Source of the DNA: Candidatus Choladousia intestinavium
GTDB lineage: Bacteria > Bacillota > Clostridia > Lachnospirales > Lachnospiraceae
NCBI GenBank assembly: GCA_018712785.1
Contig: DVGK01000160.1
Coordinates: 1 to 64,000 of the forward strand
Reading direction: 5' to 3'
Length of the DNA: 64,000 nucleotides
The notes beneath the pieces are model-generated. The model saw only the letters and a program-made list of their open reading frames with translations, was not told where the DNA came from and ran no database searches. This document shows, one piece after another, positions 43,158 to 52,206 of the stretch (position 1 is the first letter of the stretch; each line of letters begins with the position of its first letter). The position numbers and the translations under genes were made by a program.

Positions 43158-44516
43158 TTATTCGCTGGCGGTCTGGAACAGCCAGATCTGAGCCGGCTCA
43201 GTGTTTTCCCCGATGGAGATCTGGGGGCTGGCTTCTGTGCCGTCCAGGGAATAGGTACCGGTTTCGGCATCATATACATAATCGGTAATATCACAGTCCT
43301 CGTTCTCCGGGTCTTCTGCTACCGTAACGATGCCGAAATCATTGTCATTGATTACAGCGATGGTATTCTCGTCTGCCATGCAGATACCCTCAGCCTTTTC
43401 CGCGGTCCATCCATATTCGCGAAGATCCAGCAGCTCCTCTTTTTCCATAAAGGAAATGTCTGTCAGCTCTTCCGCAGAAGCATATTCCGGGTAGGTATCA
43501 TTGTAAGTTACATCTGTTATGTCAGAGGCCTGGGACAGATCCACCTGGTAAACCTTATTCTGCATGGTTCCGTCTGCAAGCTTGCCCTGCTCGATGACCA
43601 GAAGCGTCGTATCATCCACTGCGTAGATATCGCCGATCTTGCAGTCGCTGGGGGAGTTATACTGGGAGACGTCTACAGGATAGGCATACATTTTAACATC
43701 GCCTGTTTCAGGATCCAGCTCTACAATTCTTGTGAAGGAGGCGGTATCTGCCGTTTCTCCATTAATATCCAGAACACTCTGTACAGAAGCCAGAACCTTT
43801 CCGGAGGGAGTAATGGTCAGGCCCTCAAAGCCTCTGTTGGGGATCCGGTACTGCAGCACCTCGGGAAGTCCGTTGCCGGGCGCGTATTTTTCCAGAAGCG
43901 TTCCTTCAGAATCTGTCTTTACAATAAAGGGGCCGTATTCGTCGCAGAGCCAGAAATTTCCATCGGCATCTACTGCGATTCCCTCTGTATCCAGGCCGTT
44001 GCTGTCATAGCCGAGATTGTTCATCTCCATGTCGAGAGCCGTTTCATTGGTGGATCCTACCTGTCCGGGTTCCAGGGGAAGCCCCGTAATATTGTTTCCT
44101 TCCGTGTCCTTCAGCTCAATGACAGAGGTTACCTCCGCCCCGTCTTCTGTGACGGTGAGAACGGCGATGCTGGGGGTGAATTCGGGACACGGGAAAATCT
44201 TGGCATCCGTAACGGTACCGCCGCTGCTGTACTGGGGCGCGTCCGCATTGGGGCCGCGGTCGGTGACAGCGTAAAATTCCATCTGTCCCTCTTCGTTCAG
44301 CCCTTTAAAGGTAACAGCGGAGCCGAAGCCTGTCACCAGGCCGTTTTCAAAGTATCCCTCTTCTGAATAAGCGTAGGGAACCATGTATTCCTGAGGAACC
44401 GAGACGTCATAGGAGGCGGCTGTATAGCTGCCTGAAGCATCCGATGCCAGGGCGGAGAAAGGCAGGGACGCCAGGAGAAGTCCGGTGCTTAAAACGGTGA
44501 AAATCTGTTTTTTCAT
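43158..44516 (-). CDS. Secreted phytase-like / esterase-like beta-propeller protein
   Basis: A 452-residue exported protein with a clear signal peptide (KKQIFTVLSTGLLLASLPFS, cleavage near ALA-SDA). The mature part matches the phytase-like family (PF13449): VTGFGSAVTFKG, YAVTDRGPNADAP, LDTEGIAVDADGNFWLCDEY, IPNRGFEGLTITPSGKVL, and CKIGDIYAVDDTTLLVIEQG. Many Asp and Glu residues suggest calcium binding and a propeller fold. There is no anchor, so it is probably released. Despite the family name, phytase activity is unproven; esterase or sensory roles are possible. Ribosome site AAAGGAG. Confidence 0.82.
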   Translation of the reverse strand: MKKQIFTVLSTGLLLASLPFSALASDASGSYTAASYDVSVPQEYMVPYAYSEEGYFENGLVTGFGSAVTFKGLNEEGQMEFYAVTDRGPNADAPQYSSGGTVTDAKIFPCPEFTPSIAVLTVTEDGAEVTSVIELKDTEGNNITGLPLEPGQVGSTNETALDMEMNNLGYDSNGLDTEGIAVDADGNFWLCDEYGPFIVKTDSEGTLLEKYAPGNGLPEVLQYRIPNRGFEGLTITPSGKVLASVQSVLDINGETADTASFTRIVELDPETGDVKMYAYPVDVSQYNSPSDCKIGDIYAVDDTTLLVIEQGKLADGTMQNKVYQVDLSQASDITDVTYNDTYPEYASAEELTDISFMEKEELLDLREYGWTAEKAEGICMADENTIAVINDNDFGIVTVAEDPENEDCDITDYVYDAETGTYSLDGTEASPQISIGENTEPAQIWLFQTASE

Positions 44517-44642
44517 AATGATGAATCTCCTTTTCTTTTTGATCTATTTTAGAGCAGAAGAAAGGGAGGGACTATCAACGAATTGAAAAATCTGGATGTA
44601 GATAAAGTAAAAACAGGTCAAAAAAATAGAATGGCTCTCCAC

Positions 44643-44671
44643 TTGACTGTATGCGGGAAACAGGGTACGAT
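44643..44671 (+). promoter_or_regulatory. Possible promoter of the beta-helix gene
   Basis: TTGACT at 44643-44648, 17-bp spacer, TACGAT at 44666-44671. The -10 is only a partial match. The start is about 45 nt before the ATG. Confidence 0.35.
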
Positions 44672-44723
44672 GAATTCAAAAAGATTTCTGTCTGCAGACA
44701 GAAGGAAACAGGAGGAAAATCGT

Positions 44724-46712
44724 ATGAGAATCTATGTGGATGCCAAAGCGGCCCGTGACGGAAACGGTTCAAAGGAAATGCCCTTTAAGCGTATCAATGA
44801 CGCGGCCCAGGCTGCCGGACCGGGGGATGAGGTACTGGTGGCGCCCGGCATTTACCGGGAGTATGTGGATCCCAGGAATGCAGGCAGGGAGGACGCCAGA
44901 ATCACATATCGCAGTGCGCAGCCTCTTGGAGCTGTGATTACAGGGGCGGAGGAAGTGAAGGACTGGAAGCCGTACCAGGAAAATGTCTGGGTCTGCCGGA
45001 TTGATAATTCCATTTTCGGAAGCTACAATCCGTACACCACGTATGTTTACGGAGACTGGTACTTTGCGGGACGCAGCAAACATACGGGAGCTGTCTACCT
45101 CAATGATAAGATGCTGTATGAGGCGGAGAGCCTGGAGGCCTGCCTCAAAGGGGAAGTCTATCCATGCTCCTGGGAACCGGAGGCCTCGGTCTACAAATGG
45201 TATTCCTGCCAGGAGGACGGAGAGACGGTGATTTACGCCAACTTTCAGGGCAAGAATCCCAATGAGGAAAATGTAGAGATCAATGTGCGGCGTGAATGCT
45301 TTATGCCCTCAAAGACGGGAGTGGGATATATTACTGTCAGCGGCTTTCATATTAATAAGGCTGCCACTACCTGGGCGCCTCCCGCGGCTTATCAGGATGG
45401 CATGATCGGCCCTCACTGGTCCAAAGGCTGGATTATCGAGGACTGTGAGATCAGCAACAGTAAGTGCGCCGGCATCTCCCTGGGAAAATATCTGGATCCG
45501 GACAATGACCATTACTTTACATACAAGCATGTGAAAAGTCCGACTCAGATGGAGCGGGACGCTGTGTGCCGGGGCCAGTACCATGGATGGCTGAAGGAGA
45601 AGGTGGGAAGCCATATCATCCGCCGCTGCAATATCCATAACTGTGAGCAGGGAGGCATTATCGGCCGCATGGGAGGCGTATTCTCAATCATCGAGGACAA
45701 CCATATTCACCATATCAACAACATGATGGAGCTGGGAGGCGCTGAGATCGCCGGCATTAAGATGCATGCGGCCATTGATGTGACGTACCGCAGAAATTAT
45801 ATCCATCACTGCACGATGGGTATCTGGTGTGACTGGGAGGCACAAGGTACCCGCATTACCCAGAACCTGTTTCACGACAACCAGAAGCCGGAATTTGCCG
45901 CGCAGCTCAAGGGAGGCATGATGAGCCAGGACATTTTCGTGGAGGTAGGACACGGGCCCACTCTGATTGACAATAATATTCTGCTGTCAGACGTTAGCCT
46001 GCGCATGGCCACAGAAGGAGTCGCCATGGTTCATAACCTGATCTGCGGGGCGCTCACCTGTGTGGGAGAAGGCACAGGCCCCAGATATACGCCTTACCAT
46101 ATTCCCCACCGTACGGAGGTCATGGGATTTATGACGATTCTGCACGGGGACGACCGTTTCTACAACAACATTTTCGTACAGAAATGGCCTTCCAAGCCCT
46201 TTACCACTCTGCGTGACAGCTCAGAGGGGACGGATGAGGAAAATCGGGAGGTAGGTACCCACGTTATGGACGAATATCCTGCCTATGAAGAGTGGATCGC
46301 CATGTTTGACATGGATACAGATACGCCGGATATGGTTAAGCTGGAGGCGGCCCACGGACATCACCTGCCTGTCTGGGCAAAAGGAAACGCTTACTTTAAC
46401 GGCGCGAAAGCCTGGAAAAAGGAGCAGGCTCCTCTGGTAGATACAGAGCATGAGGTATATGTGGACGTGATCTTTAAGGATGGAAAACCAGTCCTCTCTA
46501 CCAATCTTTACGAGTTTCTGGGAGACTTTTCTGCCGGTATGATAAACAGTGAGATTCTGGGCTGTGCCTTTGAGCCGGAGGAGAGATTTGAGAATCCAGA
46601 CGGCACGGATATCGTCTTTGACCGGGATTACTTCGGAGAACACCGGGGAGTAAGAGTTCTGCCTGGCCCCCTCGCCCTGGGAGAGGATGCCGGGAAAGAA
46701 CTTTGGCAGTAA
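44724..46712 (+). CDS. Right-handed parallel beta-helix protein (carbohydrate-active type)
   Basis: A 662-residue protein from ATG at 44724 with GGAGG 8 nt upstream; an earlier in-frame start at 44583 lacks a site. N-terminal MRIYVDAKAARDGNGSKEMP and PGDEVLVAPGIYREY match the DUF1565/pectate-lyase-like opening. The middle has helix rungs such as WIIEDCEISNSKCAGISLG, HIIRRCNIHNCEQGG and IIEDNHIHHINN. The fold is shared by pectinases, GH141-type and related hydrolases. No signal peptide, so it probably acts on imported oligosaccharide. The specific substrate cannot be read. Confidence 0.75.
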   Translation: MRIYVDAKAARDGNGSKEMPFKRINDAAQAAGPGDEVLVAPGIYREYVDPRNAGREDARITYRSAQPLGAVITGAEEVKDWKPYQENVWVCRIDNSIFGSYNPYTTYVYGDWYFAGRSKHTGAVYLNDKMLYEAESLEACLKGEVYPCSWEPEASVYKWYSCQEDGETVIYANFQGKNPNEENVEINVRRECFMPSKTGVGYITVSGFHINKAATTWAPPAAYQDGMIGPHWSKGWIIEDCEISNSKCAGISLGKYLDPDNDHYFTYKHVKSPTQMERDAVCRGQYHGWLKEKVGSHIIRRCNIHNCEQGGIIGRMGGVFSIIEDNHIHHINNMMELGGAEIAGIKMHAAIDVTYRRNYIHHCTMGIWCDWEAQGTRITQNLFHDNQKPEFAAQLKGGMMSQDIFVEVGHGPTLIDNNILLSDVSLRMATEGVAMVHNLICGALTCVGEGTGPRYTPYHIPHRTEVMGFMTILHGDDRFYNNIFVQKWPSKPFTTLRDSSEGTDEENREVGTHVMDEYPAYEEWIAMFDMDTDTPDMVKLEAAHGHHLPVWAKGNAYFNGAKAWKKEQAPLVDTEHEVYVDVIFKDGKPVLSTNLYEFLGDFSAGMINSEILGCAFEPEERFENPDGTDIVFDRDYFGEHRGVRVLPGPLALGEDAGKELWQ

Positions 46713-46756
46713 AAATTTTTTGAATTTGAAAATCTTATAACAACGATTACAGTCAT

Positions 46757-46798
46757 TAAGAGGAGCGGATGCGGTTCAGAGCAGCTGCTCTTCTTTAT
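46757..46798 (+). terminator. Possible terminator after the beta-helix gene
   Basis: AAGAGGAGC pairs with GCTGCTCTT (one mismatch) across a 17-nt loop, followed by CTTTATATT. Weak. Confidence 0.35.
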
Positions 46799-46818
46799 AT
46801 TGCGGTATATTTCATCTG

Positions 46819-46848
46819 TTGACGGCGTCGGGGATGTTGTAGTATTCT
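46819..46848 (+). promoter_or_regulatory. Promoter of the CoA-transferase gene
   Basis: TTGACG at 46819-46824, 18-bp spacer, TATTCT at 46843-46848. The start is about 42 nt before ATG. Confidence 0.5.
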
Positions 46849-46897
46849 ATTCTTTATGTAGTGAAAGCGGAAGACAGAAGTAAGGAGAAGAGAAGCT

Positions 46898-48409
46898 ATG
46901 TATGAAATCATGAGTTCGGATGAGGCCATCCGTCTGATCCGCGACGGTGACTGTATCTGCGTAAATTCTTTTGTAGGCATCGAAAATCCGGTGGAGCTTC
47001 ATGAAGCGATTTACCGGAGATATCAGAGAATGCAGTCCCCTAGGCATCTTACCATTATTTCCAGCGCCGGCTTCGGAGTCTGGGATGAGGAGCGCAATGC
47101 GGAGGGCTATATCCGGGAGGGAGCAGTGGATCGGCTGATCTGCGGACATTTCGGGGCCATGCTAAGCACCAAGAAGCTGGTGCTGGAAGATCGCTTCGAG
47201 GCATACAATCTGCCCCTGGGCTGTATCTCGCATGCCATCCGGGCTCAGGCGGGCGGTCTGCCGGGAGCGCTGTCCAAGGTAGGGCTTGATATCTTTGTAG
47301 ATCCCAGGAGGGAAGGGCCGGGCATCAACCGGATTTCTATTGATGATTCGCTGGTAAAATATGTGGAAGTGGACGGAGAGGAATTTCTCTATTATAAGCT
47401 GCCGAAAATTAACGTAGCCCTGATTAAGGGAACCGCGGCGGACCGGAAGGGGAATATTTCCTTTGATGATATGTTCATGTCCGGAGACGCCCTCTCCATC
47501 TGTCAGGCGGTGAAGGCCAATCGGGGTAAGGTGATCGTGCAGGTAGACCGTCTGGTGAACACACCTTCACGGCCCAGAAACGCCATTATCCCCGGCTGTC
47601 TGGTGGACGCCATTGTGGTGGCGGAGCCGGAGGAGCGCAATGAGGCTTACACATCCCTTACCGGAAGCTTTGAGATTCCTTATGAAGACTGGAGCAAGTG
47701 GAATGAAAAGATCGATACGGCTTCCGCGAAACAGCTCCAAAACAGTGTGGTAGGCAATGTTATCGGCCGGAGGGCGGCCCAGGAGCTGCGGGTGGATGAC
47801 ATTGTGAATATCGGCATCGGGCTTCCGGAAATGGTATCCAGATATACCAGAAAAAGCGGAATGCTGGATCAGGTCACGCTAACAGTGGAGTCAGGAGGCA
47901 TCGGCGGTTTCCCTGTGTCCGGAGAGGTTTTCGGAGCCATGATCGGCGCTTCTTCGGTCTATGATATGGCCAACCAGTTCGACCTATATGACAACGGCGG
48001 GCTTGATATCTGCTTTATGGGAGCCCTGGAGGTGGATAAAGAGGGGAATGTCAACGCCCACAGAGGCCCAGGGGCCTTTGCCGGCATCGGAGGCTTCGCC
48101 AATATTACGGCAAAAACACCGACAGTAGTGTTCTGTATGACCTTCAATACAAAAGGGCTGGAAGTTTCCCAGAAAAAAGGCGTGGTAACCATCCAGCGGG
48201 AGGGATTGGTACCTAAATTTGTGGATAAAGTAAGGAGCGTCAGTTTTTCCGCCAAGCGAGCCATAGCCAATGGGCAGAAGGTGCTGTATGTGACGGAGCG
48301 CTGTGTGTTCCGGCTGACTCCCAAGGGGCTTAAGCTGATCGAAGTCTATCCGGGAATCGATGAGGAAAAAGAGATTCTGGCGCTGCTGCCCTTTGAGGTG
48401 GAGAGATAG
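46898..48409 (+). CDS. Acyl-CoA:acetate / 3-ketoacid CoA-transferase
   Basis: Single-chain CoA-transferase of 503 residues with both alpha-like (1-240) and beta-like (265-500) halves, which moves CoA between carboxylic acids. The catalytic glutamate lies in TLTVESGGIGGFP (about 327-339). Other motifs: IRDGDCICVNSFVGIENP, ALIKGTAADRKGN, VNIGIGLPEMV and APGAF-type GPGAFAGIGGF. Resembles the YdiF/propionate CoA-transferase group. Monocistronic, with its own promoter. Acid substrates (acetate, propionate, butyrate or acetoacetate) cannot be told apart here. Confidence 0.9.
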   Translation: MYEIMSSDEAIRLIRDGDCICVNSFVGIENPVELHEAIYRRYQRMQSPRHLTIISSAGFGVWDEERNAEGYIREGAVDRLICGHFGAMLSTKKLVLEDRFEAYNLPLGCISHAIRAQAGGLPGALSKVGLDIFVDPRREGPGINRISIDDSLVKYVEVDGEEFLYYKLPKINVALIKGTAADRKGNISFDDMFMSGDALSICQAVKANRGKVIVQVDRLVNTPSRPRNAIIPGCLVDAIVVAEPEERNEAYTSLTGSFEIPYEDWSKWNEKIDTASAKQLQNSVVGNVIGRRAAQELRVDDIVNIGIGLPEMVSRYTRKSGMLDQVTLTVESGGIGGFPVSGEVFGAMIGASSVYDMANQFDLYDNGGLDICFMGALEVDKEGNVNAHRGPGAFAGIGGFANITAKTPTVVFCMTFNTKGLEVSQKKGVVTIQREGLVPKFVDKVRSVSFSAKRAIANGQKVLYVTERCVFRLTPKGLKLIEVYPGIDEEKEILALLPFEVER

Positions 48410-48432
48410 ATATTGTCTTTCCTTCCGGTCTT

Positions 48433-49067
48433 CTATTCTTCAATAAATGAATGACTGATAATATAGAATTCTTCCTGGCTGGGCAGATATTTCTTTTCCA
48501 TTTTTCCAGGGTGCCGTCATAACGCTCGGCCTCCTCCGGTGAAAAGGACATAACAGCGCTGCCGTGATAAAACCATCTTCTGCGGTCCAGGGCATGGGGC
48601 CGCAGCTCCTTTACCAGCATGCCGGCAGGGTATTTTCCGTCTTCCAGGCTTACGTGATATCTGAGGCAGCTTTTAAAGCCGCGGCTGACGTAGTTTCCGG
48701 GATTTCCAAAGATGACGATCACATCGTAGCCCAGGGCCGCTGCCTGTTCAAAGGAATATTCAATCAGCTTTTTGCCGTAGCCCATTCTCTGATACGCGGG
48801 GTCAATCGAGACGGGGCCGAAGGTAAGAATTTCTTTTTTGTTTCCTTCCCCGTCCCGCAGCCAGGCTTTTGTATACATAATATTGCCGATGATCTGCCCG
48901 TCCAGTTCCAGGACAAAATCCAGCTCCGGTATAAAATCTTCGTGTTCCCGCATGATATGGACAAGATAATGTTCGGTACAGCCGGGGGTGTATACGTTGT
49001 AAAAAGCCTTTCTTGTCAGAGCTTCCACAGCCGCCCGGTCTTTTGGTTCTTCTCTTCTAATTTCCAT
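48433..49067 (-). pseudogene. GNAT acetyltransferase with C-terminal one-base frameshift
   Basis: N-acetyltransferase read from MEIRREEPKDRAAVEALT at 49067 (AAGGAG 7 nt upstream). The acetyl-CoA motif A reads IDPAYQRMGYGKKLIEYSF. In the main frame the protein loses sense after GTLEKWKRN and runs to a stop at 48330, inside the CoA-transferase gene. One base earlier, another frame reads MEKKYLPSQEEFYIISHSFIEE and stops at 48433-48435, the sort of compact ending expected. Adding one A to the A5 run near 48510 would join them. It is a sequencing error, a recent mutation, or slippage. Substrate unknown. Confidence 0.7.
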
Positions 49068-49174
49068 TTTGACGCTCCTTTTTATATGGCAATCGTTTTG
49101 CCTGAATTTAAAAGAATATACGGTTATTCTACCAGATACGGACGGGAAAGTATACCTTTCTCTGCGTTTCCTCC

Positions 49175-49204
49175 TTGACAAAACATCCGCTCATGGTGTA
49201 TGGT
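49175..49204 (+). promoter_or_regulatory. Promoter of the thrS operon
   Basis: Perfect -35 TTGACA at 49175-49180, 18-bp spacer, TATGGT at 49199-49204. Start near 49211, at the beginning of the T-box leader. Confidence 0.65.
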
Positions 49205-49210
49205 AAAGTA

Positions 49211-49487
49211 CATCAGAAGAAGATTCTAAAACGATGACGAGACCAGTAGGATGGGAAAAGCATCCAGAGAGAGGGCGGAAGCTGGAAAGCCCTTATGCGG
49301 AACCATTTGAAGACCAGCTCTGAGCGGCCCCAATCCGGCCCGGTGATTCCGTTACCATCTGCGAGCGGCCAGACACAGGAGTCCTGTTGGGAAGAAAGGA
49401 CAGACCTGATTGTGGATGGCAACAAGGGTGGAACCGCGAGTAGAGATTACCCGTCCCTTGCAGCGATGAAGCTGCAGGGGATTTTTT
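49211..49487 (+). promoter_or_regulatory. T-box leader controlling thrS
   Basis: tRNA-sensing riboswitch. The T-box sequence AGGGTGGAACCGCG is at 49425-49438. The stem I region from 49231 has AGTAGG and CAGAGAG elements. A terminator follows: CCCTTGCAGC (49455-49464), GATGAA loop, GCTGCAGGGG (49471-49480), then TTTTTT (49482-49487). ACC at 49302-49304 (in GCGGAACCATT) is the likely specifier, a threonine codon, in keeping with thrS downstream. Uncharged tRNA-Thr would pair with TGGA of the T-box and prevent the terminator. Confidence 0.93.
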
Positions 49488-49547
49488 GACCTTTATAGAA
49501 AAGTTTTCCGAAGGGTCTTATAGAGTCAAAAAAGAAAGGAGAGACGT

Positions 49548-49748
49548 ATGAAAAACTGGATAAAAGATAATTTTCTGGCTAGCTGGACGCCCTTTGAGAA
49601 GGGGCTTTTTCTGACAGATGTGCTGCTGCTGGGGATTCTGATTGGCTGGCTCACATCGCCCCTCAAGGGAGGACTTCGTTTTTTCAGCAACAATTCCTGG
49701 GAAATAGGGGAAAAGGATAAAGAAGAACAGGAACAGGAGGAAGAATAA
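49548..49748 (+). CDS. Small membrane protein between T-box and thrS
   Basis: A 66-residue ORF with AAAGGAGAG before ATG. One membrane helix (FLTDVLLLGILIGWLT, about 21-36), a basic linker and an acidic tail (EKDKEEQEQEEE). It lies inside the T-box-controlled unit, and its stop is one base from the thrS ATG, so the thrS ribosome site is inside its last codons. That position implies translational coupling and expression under threonine limitation. No known function. Confidence 0.75.
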   Translation: MKNWIKDNFLASWTPFEKGLFLTDVLLLGILIGWLTSPLKGGLRFFSNNSWEIGEKDKEEQEQEEE

Positions 49749-49749
49749 C

Positions 49750-51687
49750 ATGATTATTACACTGAAGGATGGATCGAAGAAGGAGTACAGTCAGCCAATG
49801 TCCGTCATTGACATTGCCGCGGACATCAGCGAAGGGCTGGCAAGAGTGGCGACGGCCGGAGAGGTCGACGGGGAGACGGTGGATCTGCGGACGGTGCTGG
49901 ATCAGGACTGTCATCTTTCCATTCTCACCTTTGAGGATCCGGAGGGCGCGGGAGCCTTCAGGCATACGACTTCCCATATTATGGCGCAGGCCATTAAGAG
50001 ACTGTACCCCCAGGTGAAGCTGGCCATCGGGCCTTCCATTGCCGACGGCTTCTACTATGACGTGGACAGCGATACGCCTCTGACCACAGAAGACCTGGAG
50101 AAGATTGAGAAGGAAATGAAAAAAATTGTGAAGGAGGCGCTGCCCATCACTCGCTTCACAAAGCCCAGAGAAGAGGCGATCGCATACTTTAAAGAGAAAA
50201 ATGAACCTTATAAGGTAGAACTGATCGAGGATTTTCCGGAGGGAGAGGAGATCAGCTTTTATCAGCAGGGAGAATTCGTGGATCTGTGCGCAGGACCTCA
50301 TTTGATGTCCACCAAGCCGGTGAAAGCCTTTAAGCTGACAAGCCTGGCCGGGGCATACTGGAGAGGCAGTGAGAAGAATAAGATGCTTACCAGAATCTAC
50401 GGAACCTCCTTTACCAAGAAAGCGGATTTGGACGCATATCTGACGCGGCTGGAGGAAGCGAAAAAGAGAGACCACAGGAAGCTTGGCAAGCAGCTGGGAC
50501 TGTTTATGATGCGGGAGGAAGGACCCGGATTCCCCTTCTTCCTTCCTAAGGGAATGGTGCTGAAAAACACGCTTCTGGATTACTGGAGAGAGATTCACAG
50601 GAAGGCAGGGTATGTGGAGATCTCCACTCCTATTATGTTAAGCCGTCATCTCTGGGAAACTTCCGGCCACTGGGATCATTATAAAGAAAATATGTACACC
50701 ACGGTGATTGATGATACAGATTTCGCCATCAAACCTATGAACTGTCCGGGAGGCATTCTGGTTTACCAGTCAGAGCCCCGTTCTTACCGGGATCTGCCTT
50801 TGAGAATGGGCGAGCTGGGACTGGTACACCGTCATGAGAAATCCGGACAGCTTCACGGCCTGATGAGAGTTCGCTGCTTCACCCAGGACGATGCCCATAT
50901 CTTTATGATGCCGGAGCAGATCCGGGACGAGATCAAAGGCGTAGCTAAGCTGATCGATGAGGTTTATCAGCTCTTCGGCTTTAAATATCACGTGGAGCTT
51001 TCCACAAGGCCGGAGGATTCCATGGGAAGCGATGAAGACTGGGAGATGGCTACAGAGGCTCTCAGGGGCGCCCTGGATGATCTTGGACTCCCCTATGTGG
51101 TAAACGAGGGTGACGGAGCTTTCTACGGGCCAAAGATTGATTTCCATCTGGAGGATTCTATCGGGAGAACCTGGCAGTGCGGAACCATCCAGCTTGATTT
51201 CCAGCTTCCGCTGCGGTTTAACTGCGAATACATCGGGGCAGACGGAGAGAAACACCGCCCCATTATGATTCACAGAGTGGCATTTGGCTCCATCGAGCGG
51301 TTTATCGGTATTCTTATAGAGCATTTCGCCGGAGCCTTCCCCACCTGGCTGGCGCCGGTTCAGGTAAAGATTCTGCCTATTTCCGATAAGCATATGGAAT
51401 ACGCCAGAAAGGTGGAGGATGCCCTTCTGGAAGAGGGAATCCGCTGTGAAGTGGATGCCAGGGCGGAAAAGATCGGATATAAAATCCGGGAGGCGCGTCT
51501 GGAAAAGGTTCCTTATATGCTGGTAGTCGGAGCGAAGGAGGAAGAGGAAGAGCTTGTATCTGTACGCAGCCGTTTTGCCGGGGATGAGGGACAGAAGAAG
51601 CTGAAGGATTTCATTTCAGACATAAAAGAGGAAATTTCTTCCAGAAAGATTCGGGAGACCGTGGCGGAGGAAGAACAGAAGGCGTGA
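49750..51687 (+). CDS. thrS: Threonyl-tRNA synthetase
   Basis: Class II synthetase of 645 residues. Domains in order: TGS (1-62), editing domain with HTTSHIMAQA and DLCAGPHL, catalytic core with motif 2 region VHRHEKSGQLHGLMRVRCF, the MNCPGGILVY zinc site, motif 3 HRVAFGSIERFIGILIEH, and anticodon-binding domain (about 540-640). Regulated by the T-box leader upstream. AGGAGGAAG ribosome site inside the preceding small gene. Complete and of normal length. Confidence 0.97.
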   Translation: MIITLKDGSKKEYSQPMSVIDIAADISEGLARVATAGEVDGETVDLRTVLDQDCHLSILTFEDPEGAGAFRHTTSHIMAQAIKRLYPQVKLAIGPSIADGFYYDVDSDTPLTTEDLEKIEKEMKKIVKEALPITRFTKPREEAIAYFKEKNEPYKVELIEDFPEGEEISFYQQGEFVDLCAGPHLMSTKPVKAFKLTSLAGAYWRGSEKNKMLTRIYGTSFTKKADLDAYLTRLEEAKKRDHRKLGKQLGLFMMREEGPGFPFFLPKGMVLKNTLLDYWREIHRKAGYVEISTPIMLSRHLWETSGHWDHYKENMYTTVIDDTDFAIKPMNCPGGILVYQSEPRSYRDLPLRMGELGLVHRHEKSGQLHGLMRVRCFTQDDAHIFMMPEQIRDEIKGVAKLIDEVYQLFGFKYHVELSTRPEDSMGSDEDWEMATEALRGALDDLGLPYVVNEGDGAFYGPKIDFHLEDSIGRTWQCGTIQLDFQLPLRFNCEYIGADGEKHRPIMIHRVAFGSIERFIGILIEHFAGAFPTWLAPVQVKILPISDKHMEYARKVEDALLEEGIRCEVDARAEKIGYKIREARLEKVPYMLVVGAKEEEEELVSVRSRFAGDEGQKKLKDFISDIKEEISSRKIRETVAEEEQKA

Positions 51688-51731
51688 AAATTGCCGGCGT
51701 CTGAATAAAAATTAAAAATTCGCAGATACTA

Positions 51732-51800
51732 CCTTATGGAACGGAAGGCGCGGCATCCCTGAATAGGGAAGGCCGCAGGTTCCAGGATAAAATAAGGAGG
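51732..51800 (+). promoter_or_regulatory. Leader stem that could mask the DUF1540 ribosome site
   Basis: Nested pairings: CCTTAT (51732-51737) with ATAAGG (51792-51797), TGGAAC with GTTCCA, GCGGC with GCCGC, and TCCCT with AGGGA. The outer arm covers AAGGAGG, the ribosome site of the next gene. It may be a structured leader, or a non-classical thrS 3-prime end. Confidence 0.45.
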
Positions 51801-51807
51801 TATTAGG

Positions 51808-52119
51808 ATGCCGGCTTTAGTATGTTCCGCACAGAACTGTGTCTACAACAACGCGATGTACTGCAGCAGAGGAGATATCCGGGTTGGAGGCGCCAACGCG
51901 TCAGTCTGCCAGGATACCTGCTGCGAAAGCTTTCAGGAAAGAAAGATTGAGAGCATGAAGAGCTCCATGGGGACGCCCTCCACGGAGACAAAGATTGACT
52001 GTGAGGCAAAGAACTGCAAGTATAACAAGGGCTGCGAATGCCACGCGGGTCATGTGGATATTTCAGGAGCTGCAGCCTGCCGCTGCGAGGAGACGGAATG
52101 CGTCACCTTCCAGGGATAA
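51808..52119 (+). CDS. DUF1540 domain protein, two repeats
   Basis: A 103-residue Cys-rich protein with two DUF1540 units: residues 5-44 (CSAQNCVYNNAMYCSRGDI to CCESF) and 63-101 (CEAKNCKYNKGCECHAGHV to CVTF). Each has the same Cys spacing and probably binds a metal ion. Common in Clostridia, function unknown. Strong AAGGAGGTATT site. Monocistronic, between thrS and the infC operon. Confidence 0.88.
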   Translation: MPALVCSAQNCVYNNAMYCSRGDIRVGGANASVCQDTCCESFQERKIESMKSSMGTPSTETKIDCEAKNCKYNKGCECHAGHVDISGAAACRCEETECVTFQG

Positions 52120-52171
52120 AAGCTTCCGGGCGTTTGGCCCGCCGAGGAATAAAAGTTCCGGGAAAAAAAGA

Positions 52172-52200
52172 TTGACAGGAACTGCCTTATGTGCTAATCT
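52172..52200 (+). promoter_or_regulatory. Promoter of infC-rpmI-rplT
   Basis: TTGACA at 52172-52177, 17-bp spacer, TAATCT at 52195-52200 with TGC before it. The spacer (52181-52194) is the left arm of a 14-bp inverted repeat whose right arm is 52248-52261. Confidence 0.7.
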
Positions 52201-52206
52201 TACAAA

